From Corynespora cassiicola (lineage: Eukaryota; Ascomycota; Dothideomycetes; Pleosporales; Corynesporascaceae): 64,000 nucleotides of DNA. The notes under the pieces are model-generated. The model worked only from the letters and a program-made list of their open reading frames with translations, ran no database searches and was not told the origin of the DNA. Of this stretch, positions 1-10,165 are shown in pieces (position 1 is the stretch's first letter; the number at the start of each line of letters is the position of its first letter). The stretch is from contig JAEUWY010000002.1 of NCBI GenBank assembly GCA_022059125.1, positions 4,650,001-4,714,000 on the forward strand. Direction: 5' to 3'. A program made the translations under genes and the position numbers.

Positions 1-2980
1 ACTTAAAGCGTCTACTTTTTTATTTTTTTTACCTAGTATATAGACAATTTTAAACTTATACTGTTTTAGTTTTTTACTCTATCTAGTATATCGTCGGTTT
101 AATAGTTTAGTTATTATAAATATTATTAGATTTTTATAATCTGAGTATACTGTAAGTTCTAAACAGCTTTCTACGTAAATTCTCTAGTATTTAAAAGAGT
201 CTATAATAGTAAGTAATTTTTTATTATAAATATTGTAGTTTTTTTTAGCTCCGCTGAATTTTTTTAAATAGTAGATAATTAAATACTATTTGCTTTTTTT
301 TTTTTAACTAATATATACTTTTATTACTAAGTCTAATACGTCTGTTTCTATACGTAAAAATTTTCCACTAATAAAAAATGTGAGAACTAGTGGTAATATG
401 CTGGCTTTTTTAAGTGTTTTAAAAGCTTATTATTAGTCTGTATTCTACTTAAATAGTACATTCTTTTTTATTAATTTTATAAGTAGTAGTGCTTTTTTTA
501 AGTAGTAATTAATAAACTGCCTGTTAAAATTACAGAATTCTAAAAAAAATTATATATTTTTAACGTTTTTTAGTATTAGCCAGTTCTTAACTACTTTAAT
601 TTTTTTTAAACTAATTTTAACTCTGTGTCTTCTTATAATATATTTTAAAAATTTAACTTCTTTTTTATAGAATTTATATTTTTTTAGTTTAAGTCGTAGC
701 TCTGCTTTTTCTAAATATTTTAGTACCGTTTATACGTGCTAGATGTGTTTCTTAAAGTCTTTAAAAAAAACTAAGATATTATCTAAATATATAATAATAA
801 ATATGTCTAGATATACTTTTAATATATTATTAATAAGTGCCTGATATGTCGCAGGTGCGTTAGTAAAACTAAATAGTATTATAAAATATTTATAGTGCTT
901 ATACCGCGTCTGGAATACTATTTTTTATTTTTTACTTTTTTTTATGCGTATTAAGTTATACGCGCTTTAGAAATCTAAAGCTGTAAATATCTGTACTCTA
1001 AATAACTTATTTTTAAACTTTTAAATATTTAGTAGTAGATATCTGTTTTTAATTGTAATGTTATTAAGTTTTCTAAAATTTATATATAACTGTAGAGATT
1101 TATCTTTTTTAGAAATAAAAATAATTAGATATCCCGCTTCTAACGTTAATTCGTGTATAAATTCTTTTTTAAAGTTTTTATTAAAGTATACTTATAATAA
1201 TACGAGTTTTTTTTCCGTTAAACTGTAGATAAACTTAAAAGTTAGATACTTTTTTTTTTAAAGAGCTATTTCGCAGTCTTAGGGCTGATATTTAAATAAT
1301 ACTTTATTGTCTACTTTTTTTTAAAAAAGTAGTTTTTATTTACTGTATTTTTCAGGGATTACAGAAGTTACGCGAGTTATCTCTAAAACTTTTACTTTTT
1401 TATTTAGTAGCTTTTTATTAGATTTAGTAAAATTAATCTTTCTTTTTAAAAGCGTTTTAGTTAATTTTTTACTGCCTATATTATTTAGCGTAATTTTATT
1501 TACTATTAAGCGCTGCTAATGCGTAGATTCTGATATAAAAGCGTAATTACATTTTATAAATAAAAGCTTCTTTCTTGCCTAGTTAATATATAAGTTATAC
1601 TTTCTAAACTATAGAAGTTTTAAAATAATATTATAGATAGCCGTGTCTATAATGTTAAAAGAAATTTCTTTCTAGTATTTCTGGATGTCTATAATAGTTA
1701 TAGCTTCTTAATCTATTAATGCTTTTTTTAGTATTTTTTTTTTAGTTACTGTATAGAGGAAATAGAGTTGCTTATAAGTATGTATTTTTATTTTACTACG
1801 CTTTACAGCCTGCTGTAAAAAGTAGTTACGCTAAACTTCTATATCTAATAATACTTTTATCTAATATCTATTAAGCTTAATAGGTAGCTTAACTAAGTTC
1901 TCTGAGTTAGTAGCGTATAATACTTTAAGTTAATTTTAGATGCTAGGTGCTGTTCTAAAAAAGACTTATTACTAAATTTATATAAGCGCTTTTTATTTTA
2001 GTAACGTTTGTAATTTTTATATAAGCAGGTTTACTAAAAATTTTATATATATTTTCTGTTAACTAGTATATTTATTATAAGTTTTTTATTTTTATTTATT
2101 TTAAGAAAGTGTTACGCTTGCTGTTTATCTTATAAGTAAGTATTATATATATATATTTTACAGTTAAACTACTGTTGTATATATTTACGTAGTTTCTTCA
2201 GAAACTATTCTACTGCTGCTTTATCTAAATAGTAGATTTAGTATTAATTTTCTCTGCAGAATATCTATAAGTAGCTTATATATTTTAGATTTTTTAGGTT
2301 TAGGTAGTATTGCAGTTCTTGCGTGTTTCGGCTTTATAAAAAACTTAAAACTATATTTAGTTTATTGTTAGAGTCTAGTAGAATTTCTAGTCTGATTTCT
2401 AAATCTAGTTAACTGACTTATTTCTATATTTTAGAACTACGTTGTTGTCGGCGTTTTTCTAGGTCTTAATTTTTTTTATCTGAGTTATTATACCTTTTTA
2501 AACGTTTACGCGTTATAGGTAATTCTTTCTACTATACAGACGTTTTTATTAAATTTTTTCTATATTTCTTAAGAGCTTTAGCTAATTCTTATATCTTTTT
2601 AAAGTTTTAGTTTATTCTGAATTATATAAGTTCAGATAGCGTGCTGCTATTACTATTTTTTTTAAACTTATAACTAGCGTTACTTAGATAGTTTTTATAA
2701 TTATATACTTCGCGAAAAGCTTTTTTTTTTTAGAGCTAGGTTTTTTAAATTTAACTTTTTTAAGAATACTTCTAGACTCCGTTTAAGTGCTTTTATTTTA
2801 ATACTAAATATAATTAAAAAAATTTTTTATTTTTTTATTTCGCAGTGGTTCGCTGTCGCAGATAAATTCTATTTTATAAAATCTATTTATAATAACTTTT
2901 TATTTATTATCTGCGTCGGATTTGTTATTTAGAGTAGTTTGTAATATATTTAGCTGTTAAATAACTTTATTTTTTAATTA

Positions 2981-3022
2981 ACAGTTTTTTATAATATAGC
3001 CTGTTTTTCTACACGTGTAGCA
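2981..3022 (-). pseudogene. Gag CCHC zinc knuckle of the gypsy element (degenerate)
   Basis: Read on the minus strand, this segment encodes CYTCRKTGYIIKNC followed by a stop. The spacing C-x2-C-x4-(H)-x4-C is exactly that of a retroviral-type nucleocapsid zinc knuckle, with Tyr in place of His (CAT to TAT) and Arg in place of the usual Gly. It marks the gag 3' region and supports the element's orientation and class. Confidence 0.8.
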
Positions 3023-4016
3023 AGTTATAGCCTTACTTTTAAGCTTATTATTTTTTTTTATTACCTTTTTGTTCTGATTTCTAAATATTACCGAAAACTA
3101 TTAGTTTATCGCTATAAATATTTTAAGTAAAATATATTATTTTGTGTTTAACTTGTTTACTAGTATTAGCGTTATAATACTTTTTACTGTAGTTTAGTTT
3201 AGTATATTATTTATATTATAGATTCTGGTTTTAGCGTAATTCTATACGCAGTTTATACAGTTTCTAATTAATATTAATAAATTTATTTATAAGTTATTTA
3301 AGTGTGTCGAGCTGAGCTCCAGAACGTATAAGTTTTTTTTTAATATTAGGTTTAAGTCTCTAACAGTATATTATTATAAGTATTTTATTATTCTATTTAG
3401 TAAAAATTAATAGTTGCTAAAATTTATTAGCGTAGTTAGCAGCTGAGGCCCGTTGCTTAAAATATTAAATAGCTTATTTAGTAATTATATTTTTATTAAA
3501 AACTCTAAAAACTTATTTAATTTTTTTTTTAAATTTGTTAAAGTTTTCTATTTATTTATTAACGTTGTCGTTGGCTTCGCCGTCTTTATACTTAATAAAA
3601 ACTAGTTTAATTTATTAAAGTGCTTTACTTTTTATATACGTGGCTGCGAATATAACGCGTTTTTTTTTTTTAATATTTTTATTTTAGAAGTTAAAAAATA
3701 AGTTAAGCTGTAAGAGCCAGTCTTTGAGCTTACTTTATTCTTTATAGTAAAAGTTAGATATTACTATTTTAATAGAATTGTTATCTGCTGAGTTAAGTTG
3801 TATAATTACACTAATAGTAGTTTTAGTACTAATAGTGCTACTAGTTAAAATTAAGAGTACGCGTAATTCTAAAATAGTACTTATTTTAAAAAGTATTTAC
3901 AATATTAAGGCTGTGTTATAAACTATAAGTAAAGCTAGAAAGCAAGTAGCTGCTTAAATTAATTTTTAGAGATAAGTACTAGTAGAGTTACGTAAGTAAA
4001 ATAATGTGCGATATAC

Positions 4017-4345
4017 TGTACAGGTCTCCGTATTAGCAATAGAGTATAATAGATTAATAGTTAATTCTAAATAATAGATTTGCTAATAAAGTAAATATAA
4101 TTATAGAGTATAATTATGCGAACTATATACTTAATAGTAACCGCGCTTACTCGTACCCTTTATAAGCGCTTACTATTAGTGCTTATAAGCGCTTACTTTG
4201 CTAAAATATAAGCTCTAAATTATATATTTTTTTTAGTTACGTAATATAGTATAGCAGTTTTTTTTTAAGCGTGTAATTACATATATAATTAGAGCCGCGC
4301 CCTTATTGTTGCCTGCCCGAGTCCTCCTAAGACCGTATTATAACA
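4017..4345 (-). repeat. Putative 5' LTR of the gypsy element
   Basis: On the minus strand the segment starts TGTTATAATACGG at 4345 and could end TGTACA at 4017, which gives LTR-like TG...CA borders and a 329-bp length. The outer border is well supported because mariner transposase coding sequence stops exactly there. The inner border is a guess: no primer-binding site is recognisable after RIP, and the partner LTR lies outside the window. Inside it, the 14-mer tataagcgcttact occurs twice around 4160-4200. Confidence 0.4.
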
Positions 4346-5791
4346 ACGTTTTCTATAGATGTTAGATCTAAACTTTAAGCTAAATATTTAAATATTTTAT
4401 TTTTATTTTTTTAAATTAGTTTAAAACTAGTGTAGCTAGATAAAAATTTAAATTATTTTATTGAAATTTCTAGTCTATAAACTAATTAGTAATTATATTA
4501 ATTTTATAATTTAAAAGATTAAAAAAAGTATATAAACTAACCGGGTTTTATTTATTTTTTAATAATAAATTTAAATATCTTTTATATTTAATCTGTATTA
4601 TTAAAGTTATTTCTAGAATTAGGTGTTTTAATAAATATTAATTCTAATCTTTCTTCTATTTAAATAGCTTTTTATATTATTATAAAAATATTATAAGCTG
4701 TAATTTAATTAGTATTAATTTTTTTTTAAAAAAGTAATTAAATTCAAAGAATTATAATTAATTTTTAATTAATTTTGATTTTTTGGATTTTTTTTTTACT
4801 TATAATTTGATTTTATAAAAGCTAATTCAGCTCTTATACTCTTATCTTTTTTTTAATATATTTTTGTTTATAATCTATAACTCTTTTTATTACTAACTTA
4901 TTAAAAATATAATTTTATTTAAATTTATATTTTCTATATTTTTTAATTATTTTCTTATATATTTTAATTTTCTTTTAGCTTTTTTTTTATTTAAATAAAG
5001 TTTTTTAGTACTAATTTTTGTACTATAATTTTCTTCTTTTAAATATCCTTTTAAACTGTTTTTTAAAAAAACCTTTAAATTATCTTAATATAATATTTTT
5101 TTATCTATTTTTTTAGAGCTTTTAATTGAATCTTTATTAATAATTTTTTTTCTCTTTTAGAAAGCTTATTTTTTTTAACTTCATTTAAGTTATTAAATAA
5201 TTTATATTTTTCTTAATTTAGTTAATAATATAATTAATACTCTTTTGAAATATATTTTATAAATTAAAAATAGATATAATAAGTGTATTAGCTTTATATA
5301 AAATATTACCTTTTTCTTAATAGTCTGAAAAAAAAGTCCTATTTTATTTTTGTTAAGAAAAAATAGAGATTTAGATTTAAATTTTGAAAATATTTATTTA
5401 TGTACTAATTTAACGAGTTTATTATTATATAAATAGTGCTTATATAAATAAAACTTTGTTTTTTTAATTTGAATATAATTTTCTAGCTCCAGTTCTTTGC
5501 TTACGTAATATATACTAAACGTAATTAAGTTAGTATAAAATAAAAAGTTTAAATAAAAAATAAATAAAAAATAAATCAACTTTTAAAATATATCTTTTTT
5601 TACTACACTTTTACTTTATATTATTAAGCTATAAATATTATATAAGCTATGTACTATTTTTAATACTAGAAAAGAACCTCTAAATATCTTTAAAATGAAT
5701 TTTTTTTATTTTAATAGCTAGTCTAGTTACAGAGTTATACTAGTTTAAAAAATATAATTTTTTTTAGTTTTTGTTTCGCGTTACCTCTCTG
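4346..5791 (-). mobile_element. Tc1/mariner element copy A, 5' part, split by the gypsy insertion
   Basis: The minus strand of 4380-5540 aligns by eye with the plus strand of 13650-14770 (copy B), including shared blocks around 4535/14625 and 4815/14365. The 5' terminus is marked by CAGAGAGG at 5784-5791 (minus strand) next to a TA at 5792-5793. The transposase reads down to S-L-D-L-T-S-I-E-N, the SPDLNPIEN motif just before the third catalytic acidic region, and is then cut at 4346 by the gypsy LTR. The remaining C-terminus is presumably left of the window. The copy is heavily RIP-mutated and inactive. Confidence 0.82.
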
Positions 5792-5793
5792 TA

Positions 5794-7988
5794 GATTATA
5801 AAAAAAAACTAGTATTTTTAAACAAAAACACGTATAATATTAATAAAATAAGCTATATAAAAAAATATAATATAAGCTTAGTAAGTAATTATAAATAAAT
5901 TATAGTAACTTAAAAGATTAACGCGTATAGCTAAATAATCTTTTTTAATTTTTTTTATAGTTTAATACTAATTTTTTTTATATAGTATATAAATAATAAT
6001 ATTATATTTAGCTAGTATATTATGGTTAGTAAAATATTTTAATATTTATATTTATAACTATATAGTAGAAATATACTAGCTATTTATTATTAACAGCTAT
6101 AAAAGCTATAATTTTTATAGTTTTTTAGAACTTCTGTAAAATAAATAAAATAATAATTTCTTATATACTTTTATATTTTTTTCTATTTTTAAATTTTTTA
6201 ATAAAAATATTTTTATTTTTTAAAAAGACGTATAGTAATAAAACTTTTAGTTTGATATATAATTATATTAACTATATTAATAAAATTACTTTTTTACTAG
6301 CTTTTAAATAAATTTTCAAATAAATTTTTTATAAAAAAATAATATACGCGTAAGTTTCTAAAAAATAAAAATAGTTTTATATAATTTAAAAATAGTATTA
6401 TTAAAGCTTAATATAAAACTATATAGTAAAAAACTGAAATAATAAATAACGTGTATAAACTAAAAATTTAATTAATATTAATTTATAATAGAATTAGAAA
6501 ATATAAAAATTTATTACTTATTTTTATTTTTATAGCTATTAATTAGCTTAAAAAAAAGCTGTAGTAATATTTATATAACTATATTATTAGATATAAAATA
6601 AATAGATATTTATTTTGTTAAAAAACTAAAATTCTTTAAAAATTTTATATTTTTGTTATTAATTTATTAAATACTCGTTATAGATTTTCTATAAGCTTAT
6701 CTATTTTTTTGAAAAAAAAAATTAGTTAAATACTATCTTAAATTTTTTTATAATTATTTTAGTAACTTTGTTAAATACTACTTTAAATTAAATTATATTT
6801 ATATTTATAGCTAGTTCGATTTACAAAGTTATATTACTTTAAAGTATATAATGTTTTTCTAATTTCTTTCTATAATTTTACTATATATATTATAAAAAGC
6901 GTATATATAACTAGTATTACTTTTTTATTTTTCAGTTTTAAATATATTATAACTTCAAAACTTAATATCTTACTAATATAAAAATTTTATAATAATTTTT
7001 AAAATATTAATTTTAATTTAATTTTATTAATAATAATATAAAGATTTTTTTAGCTACTAAAACAATATATTATATTTAATTTCTTTAAGTTATTACTAAT
7101 ATATAGTAGTATATATTAAAGATAATATTAAAAACATCTTTTACTATTAATAATCTTTTTATTATACTTAAATAATATTTATTTCTTTTTCAATTTCTAC
7201 TACAACTAGTATAAGCTTTATTATATATAACTAAGCTATATGTATTTTTATTTTAATATCAATATAACTACGTAAAGTAATTAAAATATTTAAAGATGAT
7301 AATAGTAGTAATTAAAAAAGCTATATAGCTATATAGTAGTTATTAAAAGTTAAGTATAAAAAGAAATTAAAATAAGTATATGCTACTAAAAGAAAAATAA
7401 TTTAATAAATAAAATTAGTAAATATATTACTTAATTATTTTTAATAAATATAAAAAAGAAAGTAAACATATCTTTTACTAAAATATTATTAATTAAAAAA
7501 AAATTAAATATTAAAACTAATATATTAATATATTACTAAATATAAGTAAACAAAGTTGAATATGTTGTACTTAGCTTACTCTAGTTACACAGGCTTATCA
7601 AAAGGAACATATAACACCAATCAAACTTTTTTACCCAACACCATCTTTTTAAAAGCCCCGCTTAGAATATGCAAGATAATGTATCTTAGCAGAAAGTTCC
7701 ACGAATAATCAATGAACACATCACTTATAATATAAGCTGTGTGATATACCTAATCTCTTGCGGCATCTCTATTAGTGCGTTGTACTCCTCTTTACTATCT
7801 GCTGCATTTCTAAATAAAGATCAATAGATAAGAAAACGCGGAATGATTGCATAGATAAATCATACAGAGATAATAGAATTAGTAGATAAGCACCTAAGAA
7901 ATATTAGTAATTGTCTTGTTAGACCATTCTATAATAAGCAGTTACAACAGCCAGGTTTGTTTCATTTCTCTCCTGATTTTGTATTATA
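5794..7988. other. AT-rich RIP island remainder and upstream region of the heme-oxygenase-like gene
   Basis: No intact gene. 5794-7560 is extremely AT-rich with almost no CA/TG outside poly-tracts, typical of RIP-mutated repeats. Around 6810-6880 it contains a further segment resembling the terminal region of the mariner family (compare 5720-5793), perhaps a third fragment. At about 7560-7600 composition changes abruptly to ordinary sequence. 7600-7988 serves as upstream region of the next gene; I see no distinctive element in it. Confidence 0.6.
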
Positions 7989-10034
7989 ATGGCAAATTTT
8001 ACTATTACTGTCATTGTTACTGTTGTTGTTCTCCTTTTTGTTTTAAAGCTACGGTGCTATGCTGGAAATTCACACAGCCCCTTAAGAATAGTTCAGAGAC
8101 CTCGCAGATCCAAATCACCTTCTGTAAACTTGATAAAGATCGAGAAAGATCTTCATCTATATTTTCAACTTCAGAATCCTTCGAGAATGCAACCAAAATC
8201 AAGGATCACTGCGCGTATTCGACTGCACGAGCTTCTTGACCAAGCAATTTTTGAATCCAACTTCTTTGAAAAACCTGATAAGACTATCCTGAGTATTGAA
8301 GAATACTCCCCAGAATCGTTGAAATCATACATGAAGGCAAGAAGCTCAAATACAAATGTCGCATGGTGTGCATATCTTGAGAGGCGGGAGATAGGTGGAC
8401 TACGGGAGTTGTTTTCCACAAATGAACACGCAATGCACTGGCTAGAACATGCTGCTCCAGTAAAACTCGTAGATGGAGCATGGATAGCACGAGTTCATCA
8501 TGCGACAACCCCCTATGAACTTAGGTCAGTCACTCGAATTATGTGGCAGATATTCTCCGAGGAATTAGGCGACGGCGATATAGAGAAGAACCATGTGCGA
8601 CTCTATACTAAACTACTTCACCAAATCGGTTCGAAATTGCCGGCAGGAGATACTCTTGAATTCATCGACCCGAAAATTAATCCTAACCAAGAGTCACACG
8701 TATGGGCTACGGCTATTGCTCAGCTTGTCCTTGGATTGTTTCCAGATGAGTATCTCCCAGAAGCTTTGGGTTACAATCTGGCATACGAATGCGTCACTTT
8801 GGAGACTTTACTCGCTGCACATGAACTTAAGGAGTTGGGTTTCAACCCCAGCTACTTCAATCTCCATATAACGATCGATAATGAAGATTCTGGACATACT
8901 GCAATGGCCCTTGCTTCGGTTATGAGCTTTTTGGAAAAGGGTGACTCCAAGATACAGAAATACAATTGGAAACGTGTCCAAGCAGGATTTCTCCTTGCCA
9001 CTTGCTTATCATCGTCACCTACTATTCCAAGCACTCTCGAATCAGAAGTTTTGGGCATCTTTTCTCGTAAGATCGAACCTGGCATAGCTGCTCATCAATG
9101 CTGTCGCTGTCCAATAGGTGGTACTCGAGGTATGACTCTATCTGATTGGATGAATCCACAAGAATGGAAAAAGAGAAAATTCCGTTTTGCCAAAGTGTTT
9201 GCCAATTCTCGATGGATTGTCCCAGGAAATCCGAGCATGAGTCCTTTCATGAGAGAGTTAGGTTGGCGAGGCCGGATGTTCGGTGCCTTCACAATTCAGG
9301 AGAAGAATACAGTCAAGCGGTGGATCAGTGTGCTGAAGCCTGTTGAAAAGTGCCAGAACTCACGTGGTTGGTACAAGAGATTTGTGGGCAAAATTCCAAG
9401 CCCAGGCTTCGCCATAAAGCCAATGCATTTCTTCAACACTTTCGATTGTGCGATGTTAAAAACCATCGATATGAAGACTATCGTCTTGAGACAACCTATC
9501 GGGAAAAAATTGCTCTCTGACTTGCTATTTCGCAGCCTTATGCCATTGCAAGAGGTTTGCGCATGTCCAACAAAAGCAGCCACGAATATTACGATGAAAG
9601 TTTTGAGCATATTACGAGTTATGAACGGCTTTTCTGCCCGAATAATTGACGGGGTTGACGGCATGGACGAGGTTCGCTGCCCTGCAAAATGCAGCGTCTC
9701 AGACCTTGCTTCACAACTCCTATACCCTGAAGTTAACTCTCCAGAAAAGCTCCAAGAAGACTCCTCTTGGAATTGGTTGCAATGTTGCTCTTTGGATCCG
9801 GAATCTAATCTTTGGTTCTTGCTTGGCGTTCAGTATGGGTTTGTTGCCAACGTTCTCTTGAATCGACCATTTCTCAGTGCTTGTGGGGTTGAAGAAAACG
9901 TTGTCCAAAGTTTGGCAGGTATTGGTACGGACGTTGTTCATGAAATGTCGGTTCTACACTTGCAAGATACATCAGATTGCCTTTTGGGATTTAGGATTCT
10001 TTCTGAGTGTGTCCAGAGAAGTTCATACCTATGA
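7989..10034 (+). CDS. Membrane-anchored heme-oxygenase-like (putative diiron) protein
   Basis: One exon, 681 aa, opening with a real ATG. Residues 4-22 are a single hydrophobic segment (N-terminal anchor), followed by a basic stretch. Residues about 140-340 carry the hallmarks of the fungal and bacterial iron-containing redox enzyme family with heme-oxygenase fold (Haem_oxygenas_2/HDO type): EELGDGD (191-197), then a helix ending NLAYE (263-267), and FNLHITIDNEDSGH (290-303) with His293, Asp297 and His303 as likely metal ligands. Such proteins usually bind two irons and oxidise a small substrate; which substrate is unknown here. Residues 350-681 match nothing I recognise and contain several Cys (CCRC near 370). 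It is convergent with the HET gene (131 bp between stops) and isolated between two RIP islands. Family assignment is good; function is inferred only. Confidence 0.75.
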   Translation: MANFTITVIVTVVVLLFVLKLRCYAGNSHSPLRIVQRPRRSKSPSVNLIKIEKDLHLYFQLQNPSRMQPKSRITARIRLHELLDQAIFESNFFEKPDKTILSIEEYSPESLKSYMKARSSNTNVAWCAYLERREIGGLRELFSTNEHAMHWLEHAAPVKLVDGAWIARVHHATTPYELRSVTRIMWQIFSEELGDGDIEKNHVRLYTKLLHQIGSKLPAGDTLEFIDPKINPNQESHVWATAIAQLVLGLFPDEYLPEALGYNLAYECVTLETLLAAHELKELGFNPSYFNLHITIDNEDSGHTAMALASVMSFLEKGDSKIQKYNWKRVQAGFLLATCLSSSPTIPSTLESEVLGIFSRKIEPGIAAHQCCRCPIGGTRGMTLSDWMNPQEWKKRKFRFAKVFANSRWIVPGNPSMSPFMRELGWRGRMFGAFTIQEKNTVKRWISVLKPVEKCQNSRGWYKRFVGKIPSPGFAIKPMHFFNTFDCAMLKTIDMKTIVLRQPIGKKLLSDLLFRSLMPLQEVCACPTKAATNITMKVLSILRVMNGFSARIIDGVDGMDEVRCPAKCSVSDLASQLLYPEVNSPEKLQEDSSWNWLQCCSLDPESNLWFLLGVQYGFVANVLLNRPFLSACGVEENVVQSLAGIGTDVVHEMSVLHLQDTSDCLLGFRILSECVQRSSYL

Positions 10035-10165
10035 TGTTCATCCGCTCAGTTTGCTATATATTTTACAAACCTCCGTACCTGTTTAGGCGAGACTATAAGC
10101 CATTTTCCATATGTGCTGAAATGAAAGAAGAAAGCTAGATGGGAGGATCATATAGCGTAATGTTT

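Larger units (their letters stand above)
1..4345 (-). mobile_element. Ty3/gypsy LTR retrotransposon, RIP-degraded, cut by window start
   Basis: Seen: read on the minus strand, 520-1170 gives a stop-riddled but clear gypsy reverse transcriptase. Near 1080-1160 a stretch reads GYLIIFISKKDKSLQLYINF, matching the family pattern G(S/Y)P..FV.KKDGSLR.C.DYRKLN. At about 761-816 the polymerase motif reads YLDIFIIIYLDNILVFF, where the family has YLDDIL, so the second catalytic Asp has become Asn by a G-to-A change. The gag zinc knuckle lies upstream at 2981-3022. This order (gag high, RT low) fixes the minus orientation. RNase H, integrase and the second LTR would lie left of the window. Every deviation I checked is C-to-T or G-to-A, as expected of RIP. 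The element is not functional. Its outer end at 4345 interrupts a mariner transposase. Confidence 0.85.

Noticed and set aside
5394..5579. 61-codon frame in the AT island
   Set aside because: Lies inside RIP-mutated mariner copy A, low-complexity composition; chance frame.
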